Shown here: positions 1-5,223 of the stretch, piece by piece
How positions within the stretch are numbered: the first letter of the stretch is position 1
How the letters are laid out: each line of letters starts with the position of its first letter
Notes under the pieces: model-generated
Databases searched by the model: none
What the model was told of the DNA's origin: nothing
What the model saw: only the letters and a program-made list of their open reading frames with translations
Made by a program: the position numbers and the translations under genes
Assembly: GCA_002369055.1 (NCBI GenBank)
Contig: DFEL01000171.1
Coordinates: 1-5,272, forward strand
DNA: 5,272 nt
Direction: 5' to 3'
Source of the DNA: Cyanobacteria bacterium UBA3803
GTDB taxonomy: Bacteria > Cyanobacteriota > Vampirovibrionia > Gastranaerophilales > Gastranaerophilaceae

Positions 1-536
1 ATATCTTTGAAATGTTGAACATTTTGCAAATACATTGCAATACGTTCAACACCGTAAGTTAATTCTAATGCAACAGGCTTAACTTCCAGTCCGCCTACTT
101 GTTGGAAGTATGTAAATTGAGTAATTTCCATGCCATCAAGCCAAACTTCCCAACCTACACCTGCTGCTCCCAATGTTGGAGATTCCCAGTTATCTTCAAC
201 AAAGCGAACATCGTGTTTTGTTAAATCAATACCAATTGCTTCAAGTGATTTCAAATATAATTCTTGAGCATCTTTTGGAGTTGGTTTCATAATTACTTGA
301 AATTGATAATAATGACCAAGTCTGTTAGGGTTTTCGCCGTATCTTGCGTCAGTTGGACGTCTGCAAGGTTCAACCATTGCAGTATGCCAAGGTTCAGGGC
401 CGAGAGCTTTTAAGAATGTTGCAGGGTTCATAGTTGAAGCCCCTTTTTCGATATCATAAGGTTGTTGAATTATGCAACCTTGTTCTGCCCAGTATTTTTG
501 TAAATTGAATATTAATTCTTGAAAATTTAATGCCAT
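1..536 (-). CDS. glyQ: Glycyl-tRNA synthetase alpha subunit, N-terminal part (cut by window edge)
   Basis: This is the catalytic alpha subunit of the bacterial two-subunit (alpha2beta2) glycyl-tRNA synthetase, a class II enzyme that charges tRNA-Gly in the cytoplasm. Reading the minus strand from the ATG at 536-534 gives 178 complete codons before the window edge; the family is usually about 290-300 residues, so about 60% is present. Recognisable blocks are the N-terminal WAEQGC (16-21), LGPEP (45-49), the long conserved block EPCRRPTDARYGENPNR (56-72), RFVEDNWE (111-118), GWEVWLDGMEITQFTYFQQ (128-146) and the motif around TYGVERIAMYL (160-170). EPCRRPTD resembles cyanobacterial GlyQ, whereas E. 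coli has QPSRRPTD (family knowledge, from memory). The start codon has only a weak GGAA about 7-8 nt upstream. The gene is transcribed away from the kinase gene, and glyS may follow outside the window. The inferred leader is about 30 nt, too short for a T-box. Identification is very secure. Confidence 0.97.
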   Translation of the reverse strand, partial: MALNFQELIFNLQKYWAEQGCIIQQPYDIEKGASTMNPATFLKALGPEPWHTAMVEPCRRPTDARYGENPNRLGHYYQFQVIMKPTPKDAQELYLKSLEAIGIDLTKHDVRFVEDNWESPTLGAAGVGWEVWLDGMEITQFTYFQQVGGLEVKPVALELTYGVERIAMYLQNVQHFKD

Positions 537-574
537 TTGTGTTCCGACTTTCCAACTAAATATATAACTTGTTC

Positions 575-604
575 ATTATAGCCCAAAGGCATGCCAAAAA
601 TCAA
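575..604 (-). promoter_or_regulatory. Sigma-70-type promoter for glyQ
   Basis: On the minus strand there is a perfect -10 box TATAAT (580-575) and a -35-like TTGATT (604-599), separated by 18 nt. It points toward glyQ and would start transcription near 567-569, leaving a leader of about 30 nt before the ATG at 536. The boxes are seen directly; activity is inferred. Confidence 0.6.
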
Positions 605-643
605 GGATATATTTATGAAATATTAATTTATTTAATTATCTTA

Positions 644-661
644 TGTAACACTTCTGTAACA
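644..661. promoter_or_regulatory. Two TGTAACA direct repeats, 11 bp apart: possible response-regulator site
   Basis: TGTAACA occurs at 644-650 and again at 655-661, exactly 11 bp (about one helical turn) apart; on the other strand each reads TGTTACA. Tandem half-sites with this period are typical of OmpR/PhoB-family regulators: the Bacillus PhoP box is TTHACA-N5-TTHACA, and the cyanobacterial HLR1 motif for RpaB has GTTACA-like halves with a slightly shorter 10-bp period. The pair lies about 40 bp upstream of the glyQ -35 box and about 85 bp upstream of the kinase promoter, so it could act on either gene. The repeat is seen; the function is inferred, and two 7-mers in AT-rich DNA can arise by chance. 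Confidence 0.3.
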
Positions 662-673
662 AAAGGATAAAAA

Positions 674-686
674 CATGTTAAACATG
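674..686. repeat. 13-bp inverted repeat CATGTT-A-AACATG
   Basis: Perfect 6-bp arms CATGTT (674-679) and AACATG (681-686) flank a single A. The site lies between the TGTAACA pair and the heptamer array in the divergent intergenic region. It is too short for a terminator and has no T tract; it could be a dimeric repressor operator, but its partner is unknown. Confidence 0.35.
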
Positions 687-739
687 AATCGTGAACTGTG
701 AGTGGTGAGTAGTGAGTAGTGAGTAGTGAGTAGTGAGGG
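684..739. repeat. Heptanucleotide tandem repeat array (GTGAGTA type), about 8 units
   Basis: Seven-base units run without interruption: ATGAATC (684), GTGAACT (691), GTGAGTG (698), four identical GTGAGTA units (705, 712, 719, 726) and GTGAGGG (733). The core of four perfect copies is flanked by diverging copies, as expected when a tandem array grows by slippage from its centre. It is noncoding and markedly richer in G, on one strand, than its surroundings. Seven is not a multiple of three, so length changes would be tolerated only outside genes. It resembles the short tandemly repeated repetitive (heptamer) sequences known from cyanobacteria, although the unit differs from the classic ones. 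It sits directly upstream of the kinase promoter, so copy number could affect upstream promoter spacing. Confidence 0.9.
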
Positions 740-743
740 GTTA

Positions 744-771
744 TTGTTTGTAGTTTTATTTGACTTATAAT
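744..771 (+). promoter_or_regulatory. Sigma-70-type promoter for the kinase/DUF475/glycosyltransferase unit
   Basis: A perfect -10 box TATAAT (766-771) lies 16 nt downstream of a -35-like TTGTTT (744-749). Transcription would start near 778, about 25 nt before the ATG at 803. A 10-bp palindrome ATAGTACTAT (770-779) overlaps the end of the -10 box and the predicted start site and could be an operator. The -35 box is weak, and it begins just 4 nt after the heptamer array ends. Confidence 0.5.
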
Positions 772-802
772 AGTACTATATTAAATTTTTTGTGAGGTTA
801 AA

Positions 803-1315
803 ATGGCTGATAAAATTATAATCTTTTCAGGAAAACAGTATTCAGGTAAAGATACATTGGCAAAAATTTTGCTTGAAAACATGCCAGATTACAGAAGATG
901 TGCTATGGGCGATATTATTAAATTAGAATACGGACGTCAGCACGGTTTGACTTATGAAGAAATAGAAAAGAATAAGTCGCAATACAGACAAGGACTTATT
1001 GACTTGGGCAATTGGGGAAGAAGTCAAAGTGATGATTACTGGATAAAAAAAATAATTTCTGAAGAAGGAAACATTATGGTAACAGATGTAAGAGTTCCTT
1101 TTGAGTACGAAACATTTAAAAAAGCCGGTGCTATTGCTATCAGAGTAGAATGTCCTCGGGAAATAAGAGCAAAAAGAGGAACTCTTATAGGTGAAGATGA
1201 CGTTACTGAAACAGGTTTAGACTATATTAAAAATTGGGATTATATAATAAAAAATGATTCTGATTTCGAAAGTTTGAAAGAAAAAGCATTTGAATTAATA
1301 AAGGATTTAAAGTAG
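803..1315 (+). CDS. P-loop kinase resembling animal-type phosphomevalonate kinase
   Basis: A 170-residue cytoplasmic P-loop kinase. The Walker A loop is SGKQYSGKD (9-17). Residue by residue it matches human-type phosphomevalonate kinase (PF04275, ATP + mevalonate-5-phosphate to the diphosphate; human sequence recalled from memory): FSGKxxSGKD, HGL (47-49), a gap-free block from K58 to R73, VTDVR (93-97), GA then RV (114-115), R122, RG (125-126) and DDxxxxGLD (132-140). Human K17, K22, D23, K48, K69, R73, R84, R110, R130, R138 and R141 correspond to K11, K16, D17, K40, K58, R62, R73, R97, R114, R122 and R125. Human R18 and R111 are replaced by Q12 and V98, K19 by Y13, and R93 by K82. Most bacteria with a mevalonate pathway use an unrelated GHMP-family kinase, and no isoprenoid gene is nearby, so the substrate may differ; a nucleotide or other small-molecule kinase is possible. 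GAGG (794-797) lies 5 nt before the ATG. It is the first gene of the unit; the next starts 1 nt after its stop. Confidence 0.8.
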   Translation: MADKIIIFSGKQYSGKDTLAKILLENMPDYRRCAMGDIIKLEYGRQHGLTYEEIEKNKSQYRQGLIDLGNWGRSQSDDYWIKKIISEEGNIMVTDVRVPFEYETFKKAGAIAIRVECPREIRAKRGTLIGEDDVTETGLDYIKNWDYIIKNDSDFESLKEKAFELIKDLK

Positions 1316-1316
1316 T

Positions 1317-2357
1317 ATGAAACATTTTACAGGCTCTATTATAGTAACAGTTCTTGGGTTTATAGGTGCTTATCTTTGGGGAGAACACGTACATCATGGA
1401 ACAGGTTTTTTATGTGTTTTTATTGCTTTTATTTTGGGCATTTTAGAAGTAAGTTTGTCTTTTGATAATGCTGTCGTAAACGCAATGAAATTAGAAAAAA
1501 TGGAAAAAATCTGGCAGCACAGATTTTTAACTTGGGGTATCGCAATAGCGGTATTTGGTATGAGATTTTTATTTCCGCTTTTAGTTGTTGCAATTTTTGC
1601 AAAGATAAGTATATTTAAAGTTCTAAATATTGCATTAAATGATTCCAATCAATATGCTCATTACTTACACTTAACTCACGCACCAATAGTTGCATTTGGT
1701 GGTGCATTCCTGTTAATGCTGTTTTTATCGTATTTCTTCAATTGCGAAAAAGATATTCATTGGATTAAAGGGCTTGAACATTGTTGTTCTCATCTTGGTA
1801 ATATAAAAGGTTTTGAAACAATTGTAACTTCGATTGCGGTTCTTATTACGCAACATTATGTTCCCGCAGAACACAAATTATCGGTTTTAACTTCTGGTTT
1901 AATTGGTATTGTAGTATATCTTACAATTGACGGAGTTACCCATTGGCTTGAAAAACACGAAGAACAAAGAGCAAAAGCATTATCTGCAACTGTTAAGGGT
2001 GGAGGCTTAATTGCATTTTTATATTTGGAATTAATTGATGCTTCGTTCTCGCTTGACGGTGTTTTGGGTGCGTTTGCATTAAGTCAGGATATTGTTATCA
2101 TTACAATAGGTCTTTCTATTGGTGCAATGTTTGTTCGTTCTTTAACTTTATTACTTGTTGAACAAAAAACTCTTGCAAAATATGTATATCTTGAGCATGG
2201 TGCTCATTGGGCAATCGGTGCTTTGGCATTAATAATGTTTGTTTCAACAACGGTTGAAGTTCCGGAAGTTGTTACAGGTTTAATTGGTTTGGCATTTATT
2301 GTTTCGGCATTTATTTCTTCTGTTATAGAAAATAAGAAAAATAATGGTGCAAATTAA
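1317..2357 (+). CDS. DUF475/TerC-family integral membrane protein, probable metal-ion transporter
   Basis: A 346-residue inner-membrane protein with about 8-10 hydrophobic segments (roughly 7-21, 29-46, 70-94, 120-140, 165-178, 186-205, 228-240, 256-280, 295-311, 316-336). It matches the DUF475 branch of the TerC superfamily: EVSLSFDNAVVNA (44-56), LTWGIAIAVFGMRFLFP (71-87), EKDIHW (144-149), LELIDASFSLDGVLGAFA (237-254), GAMFVRSLT (269-277) and YLEHGAHWAIG (291-301). TerC relatives are linked to tellurite resistance and manganese export; the substrate of DUF475 proteins is not firmly established, so metal transport is inference. Acidic residues inside the membrane (E44, D50, E238, D241, D247) could bind a cation. 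The loop after the 120-140 segment carries C143, H148, H155, C156, C157 and H159. The Shine-Dalgarno sequence AAGGA (1301-1305) lies inside the end of the kinase gene, 11 nt from the start. The stop shares one base with the glycosyltransferase start (TAATG). No manganese riboswitch is visible upstream. Confidence 0.88.
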   Translation: MKHFTGSIIVTVLGFIGAYLWGEHVHHGTGFLCVFIAFILGILEVSLSFDNAVVNAMKLEKMEKIWQHRFLTWGIAIAVFGMRFLFPLLVVAIFAKISIFKVLNIALNDSNQYAHYLHLTHAPIVAFGGAFLLMLFLSYFFNCEKDIHWIKGLEHCCSHLGNIKGFETIVTSIAVLITQHYVPAEHKLSVLTSGLIGIVVYLTIDGVTHWLEKHEEQRAKALSATVKGGGLIAFLYLELIDASFSLDGVLGAFALSQDIVIITIGLSIGAMFVRSLTLLLVEQKTLAKYVYLEHGAHWAIGALALIMFVSTTVEVPEVVTGLIGLAFIVSAFISSVIENKKNNGAN

Positions 2358-3082
2358 TGACCGTAAGTTTTGTAGTAACTTCATATAACTATGCGGAATA
2401 TATATCTGAAACAATTGAAAGTATAAAAAATCAAACTTACAAAGATTTTGAAATTATTGTAGTTGACGATTATTCATCGGATAATTCTGTTGAAATTTTG
2501 GAAAAGATAGAGGGATTTAAACTAATAAAACACGATAAAAACAAAGGTCAACTTGCTTCAATAATTACAGGTTTAAAAGAAGCAAAAGGCGAATTTGTAA
2601 GCATAATTGATTCAGATGATACAATTACTCCTGATTATGCGGAAATTATGACATCAAAACTTAAAGAAAATGATGTCGCACTTGTAACATGTAATTGCAA
2701 AACAAATAAATTTTTGACTCCAGAAAAGGAAACCTTTGGCGGTTGGTGGTGGTCGCCTATGAGTTGTGGAATGTTTAAACGTAAATATTTAAACTGTATT
2801 TTAAATTATAACAATTATAAATTGTGGAAAATTTGCCCTGATAAATTTTTGTTTAATCTTGCACATTTGCAGGGAAATTCCTTAACTATTACCGAAAAAC
2901 TTGTAAATAAAAGAGAACACGAAAAAAATGCAGGTAAAGTAAAAAACAGATTTTGGATTAATGTAAGAAATAATTTTATTATCAGGCATGAGGCTTTGAA
3001 AATTATTTCAGACGATAATTTAAGAAAAATAATATTACGTTCGTATCCGCATATATTCAGGCAAATTTTGTCTAAATTCTGA
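2357..3082 (+). CDS. Family 2 glycosyltransferase (GT-A fold)
   Basis: A 241-residue soluble or peripheral glycosyltransferase that would move a sugar from a nucleotide-sugar donor to a lipid or glycan acceptor. The N-terminal GT2 domain (PF00535) is clear: VVTSYNYAEYISETIESIKNQ begins at 6, VVDDYSSDNS (35-44) carries the nucleotide-binding D37/D38, NKGQLAS (62-68) follows, and DSDD (85-88) is the metal-binding DXD motif. GGWWWSPMSCGMFKRKYL (128-145) and CPDKFLFNLAH (160-170) fit the acceptor side; D162 is the best candidate for the catalytic base. HEKN (188-191) follows. There is no C-terminal membrane segment and it is short for the family, so it resembles single-domain cell-envelope enzymes. 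The start overlaps the upstream stop by one base and only a weak GGTG (2346-2349) precedes it, which points to translational coupling with the DUF475 gene. Donor and acceptor cannot be read from sequence. Confidence 0.9.
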   Translation: MTVSFVVTSYNYAEYISETIESIKNQTYKDFEIIVVDDYSSDNSVEILEKIEGFKLIKHDKNKGQLASIITGLKEAKGEFVSIIDSDDTITPDYAEIMTSKLKENDVALVTCNCKTNKFLTPEKETFGGWWWSPMSCGMFKRKYLNCILNYNNYKLWKICPDKFLFNLAHLQGNSLTITEKLVNKREHEKNAGKVKNRFWINVRNNFIIRHEALKIISDDNLRKIILRSYPHIFRQILSKF

Positions 3083-3099
3083 ATATTTTATTAATTTTT
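3053..3099 (+). terminator. Possible AT-rich intrinsic terminator overlapping the glycosyltransferase stop codon
   Basis: ATATTCAG (3053-3060) pairs perfectly with CTGAATAT (3079-3086). Inside it AATTT (3064-3068) pairs with AAATT (3074-3078) around a 5-nt loop, with a 3-nt bulge on the left side. A T-rich stretch (3086-3099) follows. The right arm contains the TGA stop (3080-3082). The stem has only two G-C pairs, so it is weak, but it sits where the three-gene unit should end. Confidence 0.4.
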
Positions 3100-3104
3100 A
3101 TAAT
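3099..3104 (+). promoter_or_regulatory. Possible -10 box for nifU-nifS
   Basis: TATAAT occurs in the 79-nt gap between the glycosyltransferase gene and nifU, about 58 nt before the nifU ATG. The best -35 candidate, TTCTGA (3077-3082, 16-nt spacer), is poor and lies inside the putative terminator. A second option, TTGCGT (3117-3122) with TATAGT (3141-3146) and an 18-nt spacer, would leave too short a leader to include the ribosome binding site. Such boxes are common by chance in AT-rich DNA. Confidence 0.3.
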
Positions 3105-3149
3105 ACTCTTATTTTTTTGCGTTACAATAAAAATATAACATATAGTAAA

Positions 3150-3157
3150 AAGGTAGG
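3150..3157 (+). promoter_or_regulatory. Ribosome binding site that fixes the nifU start at 3162
   Basis: AAGGTAGG ends 4 nt before the ATG at 3162, with its AAGG part 8 nt away. This supports starting NifU at MWDYSEKV, the family's normal N-terminus. The in-frame TTG at 3117 would add 15 residues with no family match and has no ribosome binding site. Confidence 0.75.
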
Positions 3158-3161
3158 TATT

Positions 3162-3989
3162 ATGTGGGATTATTCTGAAAAAGTTATGGATCACTACCGT
3201 AATCCGAGAAACGTAGGAAAAATAGACAATGCTGATGCGGTTGGCGAAGCAGGCTCTCTTGCTTGTGGAGATTCGTTAAAATTATATTTAAAAATAGAAA
3301 ACGGTATTGTGACAGATGCTAAATTTCAAACTTTTGGCTGTGGTTCTGCTGTTGCAAGCTCAAGTATTTTAACAGAAATGATTATCGGAAAACCGATAGA
3401 AGAAGTCAGAAAAATTACAAATAAAGATATTGCAGACCAATTAGACGGACTTCCTCCTGAAAAAATGCACTGTTCCGTTATGGGACATGAAGCGTTGGAA
3501 GATGCTTTGAAAAATTATTTTAATGACGAAATGGAATTTAATTTACCTGAAAAACAAGATAAATTAATTTGCCAATGTTTTGATGTTCACGAAAGTCAAA
3601 TTTTAGAAGCAATAGAAACGAATAAGTTAAAATCTGTTGAAGAAGTTACAAATTATACTAAAGCGGGCGGTGCTTGCGGTAAATGTAAATCAACGATAAA
3701 GACTATTATTGATGAATATTGGGCAAAACAAGACGCAGATAAGCCTAAATTAACGCAAACTCAAAAGATTTTGAAAATTAACAGCGTTATTGAAAATCAA
3801 ATTTCACCTGAATTACAAAAAGACGGCGGAGATATTGAACTTGTTGATATTGAAGATAATAAAGTTTATGTAAAATTAAGAGGCAAATGCTCAGGTTGCA
3901 AAAATTCTCACATGACGTTAAAAGTTTTTGTTGAACAAACTTTGCAAGAAACTGTTTCTAAACAAATTGAAGTTATAGAGGTACAATAA
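3162..3989 (+). CDS. nifU: Full-length NifU: three-domain Fe-S cluster assembly scaffold
   Basis: A 275-residue cytoplasmic scaffold on which Fe-S clusters are built from iron and NifS-derived sulfur before transfer to target proteins. Three domains are visible. The IscU-like N-domain (1 to about 125) has cluster ligands C35 in ACGDS with D37, C60 in FGCGSA and C104 in HCSVMG. The central BFD-like ferredoxin domain (about 133-180) has C137, C139, C172 and C175, the same positions I recall for Azotobacter NifU, for a permanent [2Fe-2S] cluster. The Nfu-type C-domain (about 200-275) has DGGDIELV (221-228) and the CSGC pair C243/C246. All expected ligands are present. It is shorter than Azotobacter NifU (about 310), mainly in the linker before the Nfu domain. 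The start is the ATG at 3162 (see the ribosome binding site). nifS follows with no gap, so the two are co-expressed. With no nitrogenase gene in view, a general housekeeping role is inferred, as in Helicobacter and Campylobacter. Confidence 0.96.
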   Translation: MWDYSEKVMDHYRNPRNVGKIDNADAVGEAGSLACGDSLKLYLKIENGIVTDAKFQTFGCGSAVASSSILTEMIIGKPIEEVRKITNKDIADQLDGLPPEKMHCSVMGHEALEDALKNYFNDEMEFNLPEKQDKLICQCFDVHESQILEAIETNKLKSVEEVTNYTKAGGACGKCKSTIKTIIDEYWAKQDADKPKLTQTQKILKINSVIENQISPELQKDGGDIELVDIEDNKVYVKLRGKCSGCKNSHMTLKVFVEQTLQETVSKQIEVIEVQ

Positions 3990-5183
3990 ATGGACAAATT
4001 AATATACTTGGATAATAATGCAACAACTCAAGTTGACGAAAAAGTTTTGGATGAAATGATGCCATACTTGAAAGAAGAATACGCAAATCCGTCGAGTATG
4101 TACGATTTTGCAAAAAAATCTTCTAACGCTTTAAAAGTTGCAAGAAAACAAGTACAAGAATTTGTCGGTGCTGAAAATGAAAAAGAAATTATTTTTACAT
4201 CTTGCGGTTCTGAAAGTGCAAATACTGCAATAAAAGGTGTTTTAGCAAATAATAAAACCAAAAGACATATTATTACAACAGCAGTTGAACACCCTTGCGT
4301 TTTAAATTTATACAAACAATACGAAAAACAAGGTTATAAAGTTGATTATATAGGTGTTAATGCTCAAGGTGAACTAAACTTAGAGGAACTAAAAGAAAAA
4401 ATTACTGATGAAACCGCTCTTGTTTCTGTGATGTGGGCAAATAATGAAACAGGTATAATATTTCCTGTTGAAAAAATTGCTGAAATTGTAAAAGAAAAAA
4501 ATCCGCAAACAACATTTTACGTTGATGCCGTTCAAGCAGCAGGCAAAATACCAATGAACGTAAAAGATACAAAAATAGATATGATTGGTATTTCAGGTCA
4601 TAAATTCCACGCCCCTAAAGGTATAGGTGCTTTGTATGTAAAATCAGGTACAATAATTTCACCTTTAATCAACGGCGGACACCAAGAACGAGGCAGGCGT
4701 GCAGGTACAGAAAATGTTCCGTATATTGTAGGTTTAGGTAAAGCCGCAGAACTTGCTAAAAATGGTTTAGATTACGAATTAAAAGAAGTAAAACGCTTGC
4801 GTGATAAACTGGAACAAGGAATTGTAAAAAATATATTTAATGCAAGATTAAACACTGCACCTACAAACAGAGTTCCAAATACAACAAATATTGGTTTTCA
4901 ATATATTGAAGGTGAGTTAATATTATTGCATTTAAGCGATATTGGAATTTGTGCAAGTTCCGGAAGTGCCTGCACTTCCGGCTCATTAGAACCAAGTCAT
5001 GTACTTCGTGCAATGGGAATACCGTTTACCGCACTTCACGGAAGCATAAGATTTTCTTTAAGCAGATTTACCAAAGAAGAAGAAATTGATTACGTAATAG
5101 AAAAAATGCCTCAAATAATAGATAAATTGAACAAAATTTCACCATACCAAGATGAACTTGAAGCATTGAGAAATTTGAAGTAG
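3990..5183 (+). CDS. nifS: NifS/IscS-type cysteine desulfurase (PLP enzyme)
   Basis: A 397-residue cytoplasmic PLP enzyme that converts cysteine to alanine and passes the sulfur as a persulfide to NifU. Class V aminotransferase fold landmarks are all present: YLDNNATT (6-13), NPSS (33-36), the PLP-stacking H101 in VEHPC, NNETG (151-155), VDAVQ (178-182) with D179 and Q182 at the PLP ring, the Schiff-base lysine K205 in SGHKFHAPKG, GGHQERGRRAGTEN (229-242), and the mobile catalytic C328 in SSGSACTSGSLEPSHVL (323-339). The SSGSACTSG loop marks the group I (NifS/IscS) class rather than SufS. Length is normal. AGAGG (3977-3981), inside the end of nifU, lies 8 nt before the ATG, and the ATG directly follows the nifU stop. 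No iscR, iscA, hscAB or fdx gene lies alongside within the window, so this is the minimal NIF arrangement. nifS is preferred over iscS because of the NifU partner; the biochemical call is the same. Confidence 0.96.
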   Translation: MDKLIYLDNNATTQVDEKVLDEMMPYLKEEYANPSSMYDFAKKSSNALKVARKQVQEFVGAENEKEIIFTSCGSESANTAIKGVLANNKTKRHIITTAVEHPCVLNLYKQYEKQGYKVDYIGVNAQGELNLEELKEKITDETALVSVMWANNETGIIFPVEKIAEIVKEKNPQTTFYVDAVQAAGKIPMNVKDTKIDMIGISGHKFHAPKGIGALYVKSGTIISPLINGGHQERGRRAGTENVPYIVGLGKAAELAKNGLDYELKEVKRLRDKLEQGIVKNIFNARLNTAPTNRVPNTTNIGFQYIEGELILLHLSDIGICASSGSACTSGSLEPSHVLRAMGIPFTALHGSIRFSLSRFTKEEEIDYVIEKMPQIIDKLNKISPYQDELEALRNLK

Positions 5184-5186
5184 AAA

Positions 5187-5214
5187 TATCCTCTTAATGA
5201 AGGTATAAATTTTT
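5187..5214 (+). terminator. Weak terminator-like hairpin after nifS
   Basis: TATCCT (5187-5192) can pair with AGG-T-ATA (5201-5207), leaving one bulged T and an 8-nt loop; AAATTTTT follows and supplies a short T run (5210-5214). It begins 3 nt after the nifS stop. The stem has six pairs and is unstable, so termination here is uncertain. A second AT-only palindrome (5207-5221) overlaps it. Confidence 0.25.
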
Positions 5215-5223
5215 AAAATTTCC

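Noticed and set aside
537..570. T-box riboswitch in front of glyQ
   Set aside because: The inferred leader is only about 30 nt, with no room for the T-box stem I, specifier loop and terminator/antiterminator.
684..739. CRISPR array
   Set aside because: Units are 7 bp and directly adjacent with no spacers; this is a simple tandem repeat.
760..782. Promoter made of TTGACT (760-765) and TATATT (777-782)
   Set aside because: The spacer is only 11 nt, too short for sigma-70; the TATAAT at 766-771 with an upstream -35 is better.
1394..1648. Open frame on the minus strand inside the DUF475 gene
   Set aside because: It lies entirely opposite a well-matched coding sequence, has no recognisable domain, and is explained by the AT-rich antisense of that gene.
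3117..3161. N-terminal extension of NifU from a TTG codon
   Set aside because: The added 15 residues match nothing in the family and have no ribosome binding site; the ATG at 3162 has AAGGTAGG just upstream and gives the normal NifU start.
4028..4315. Open frame on the minus strand inside nifS
   Set aside because: It lies antisense to a strongly conserved cysteine desulfurase, with no family match and no ribosome binding evidence.
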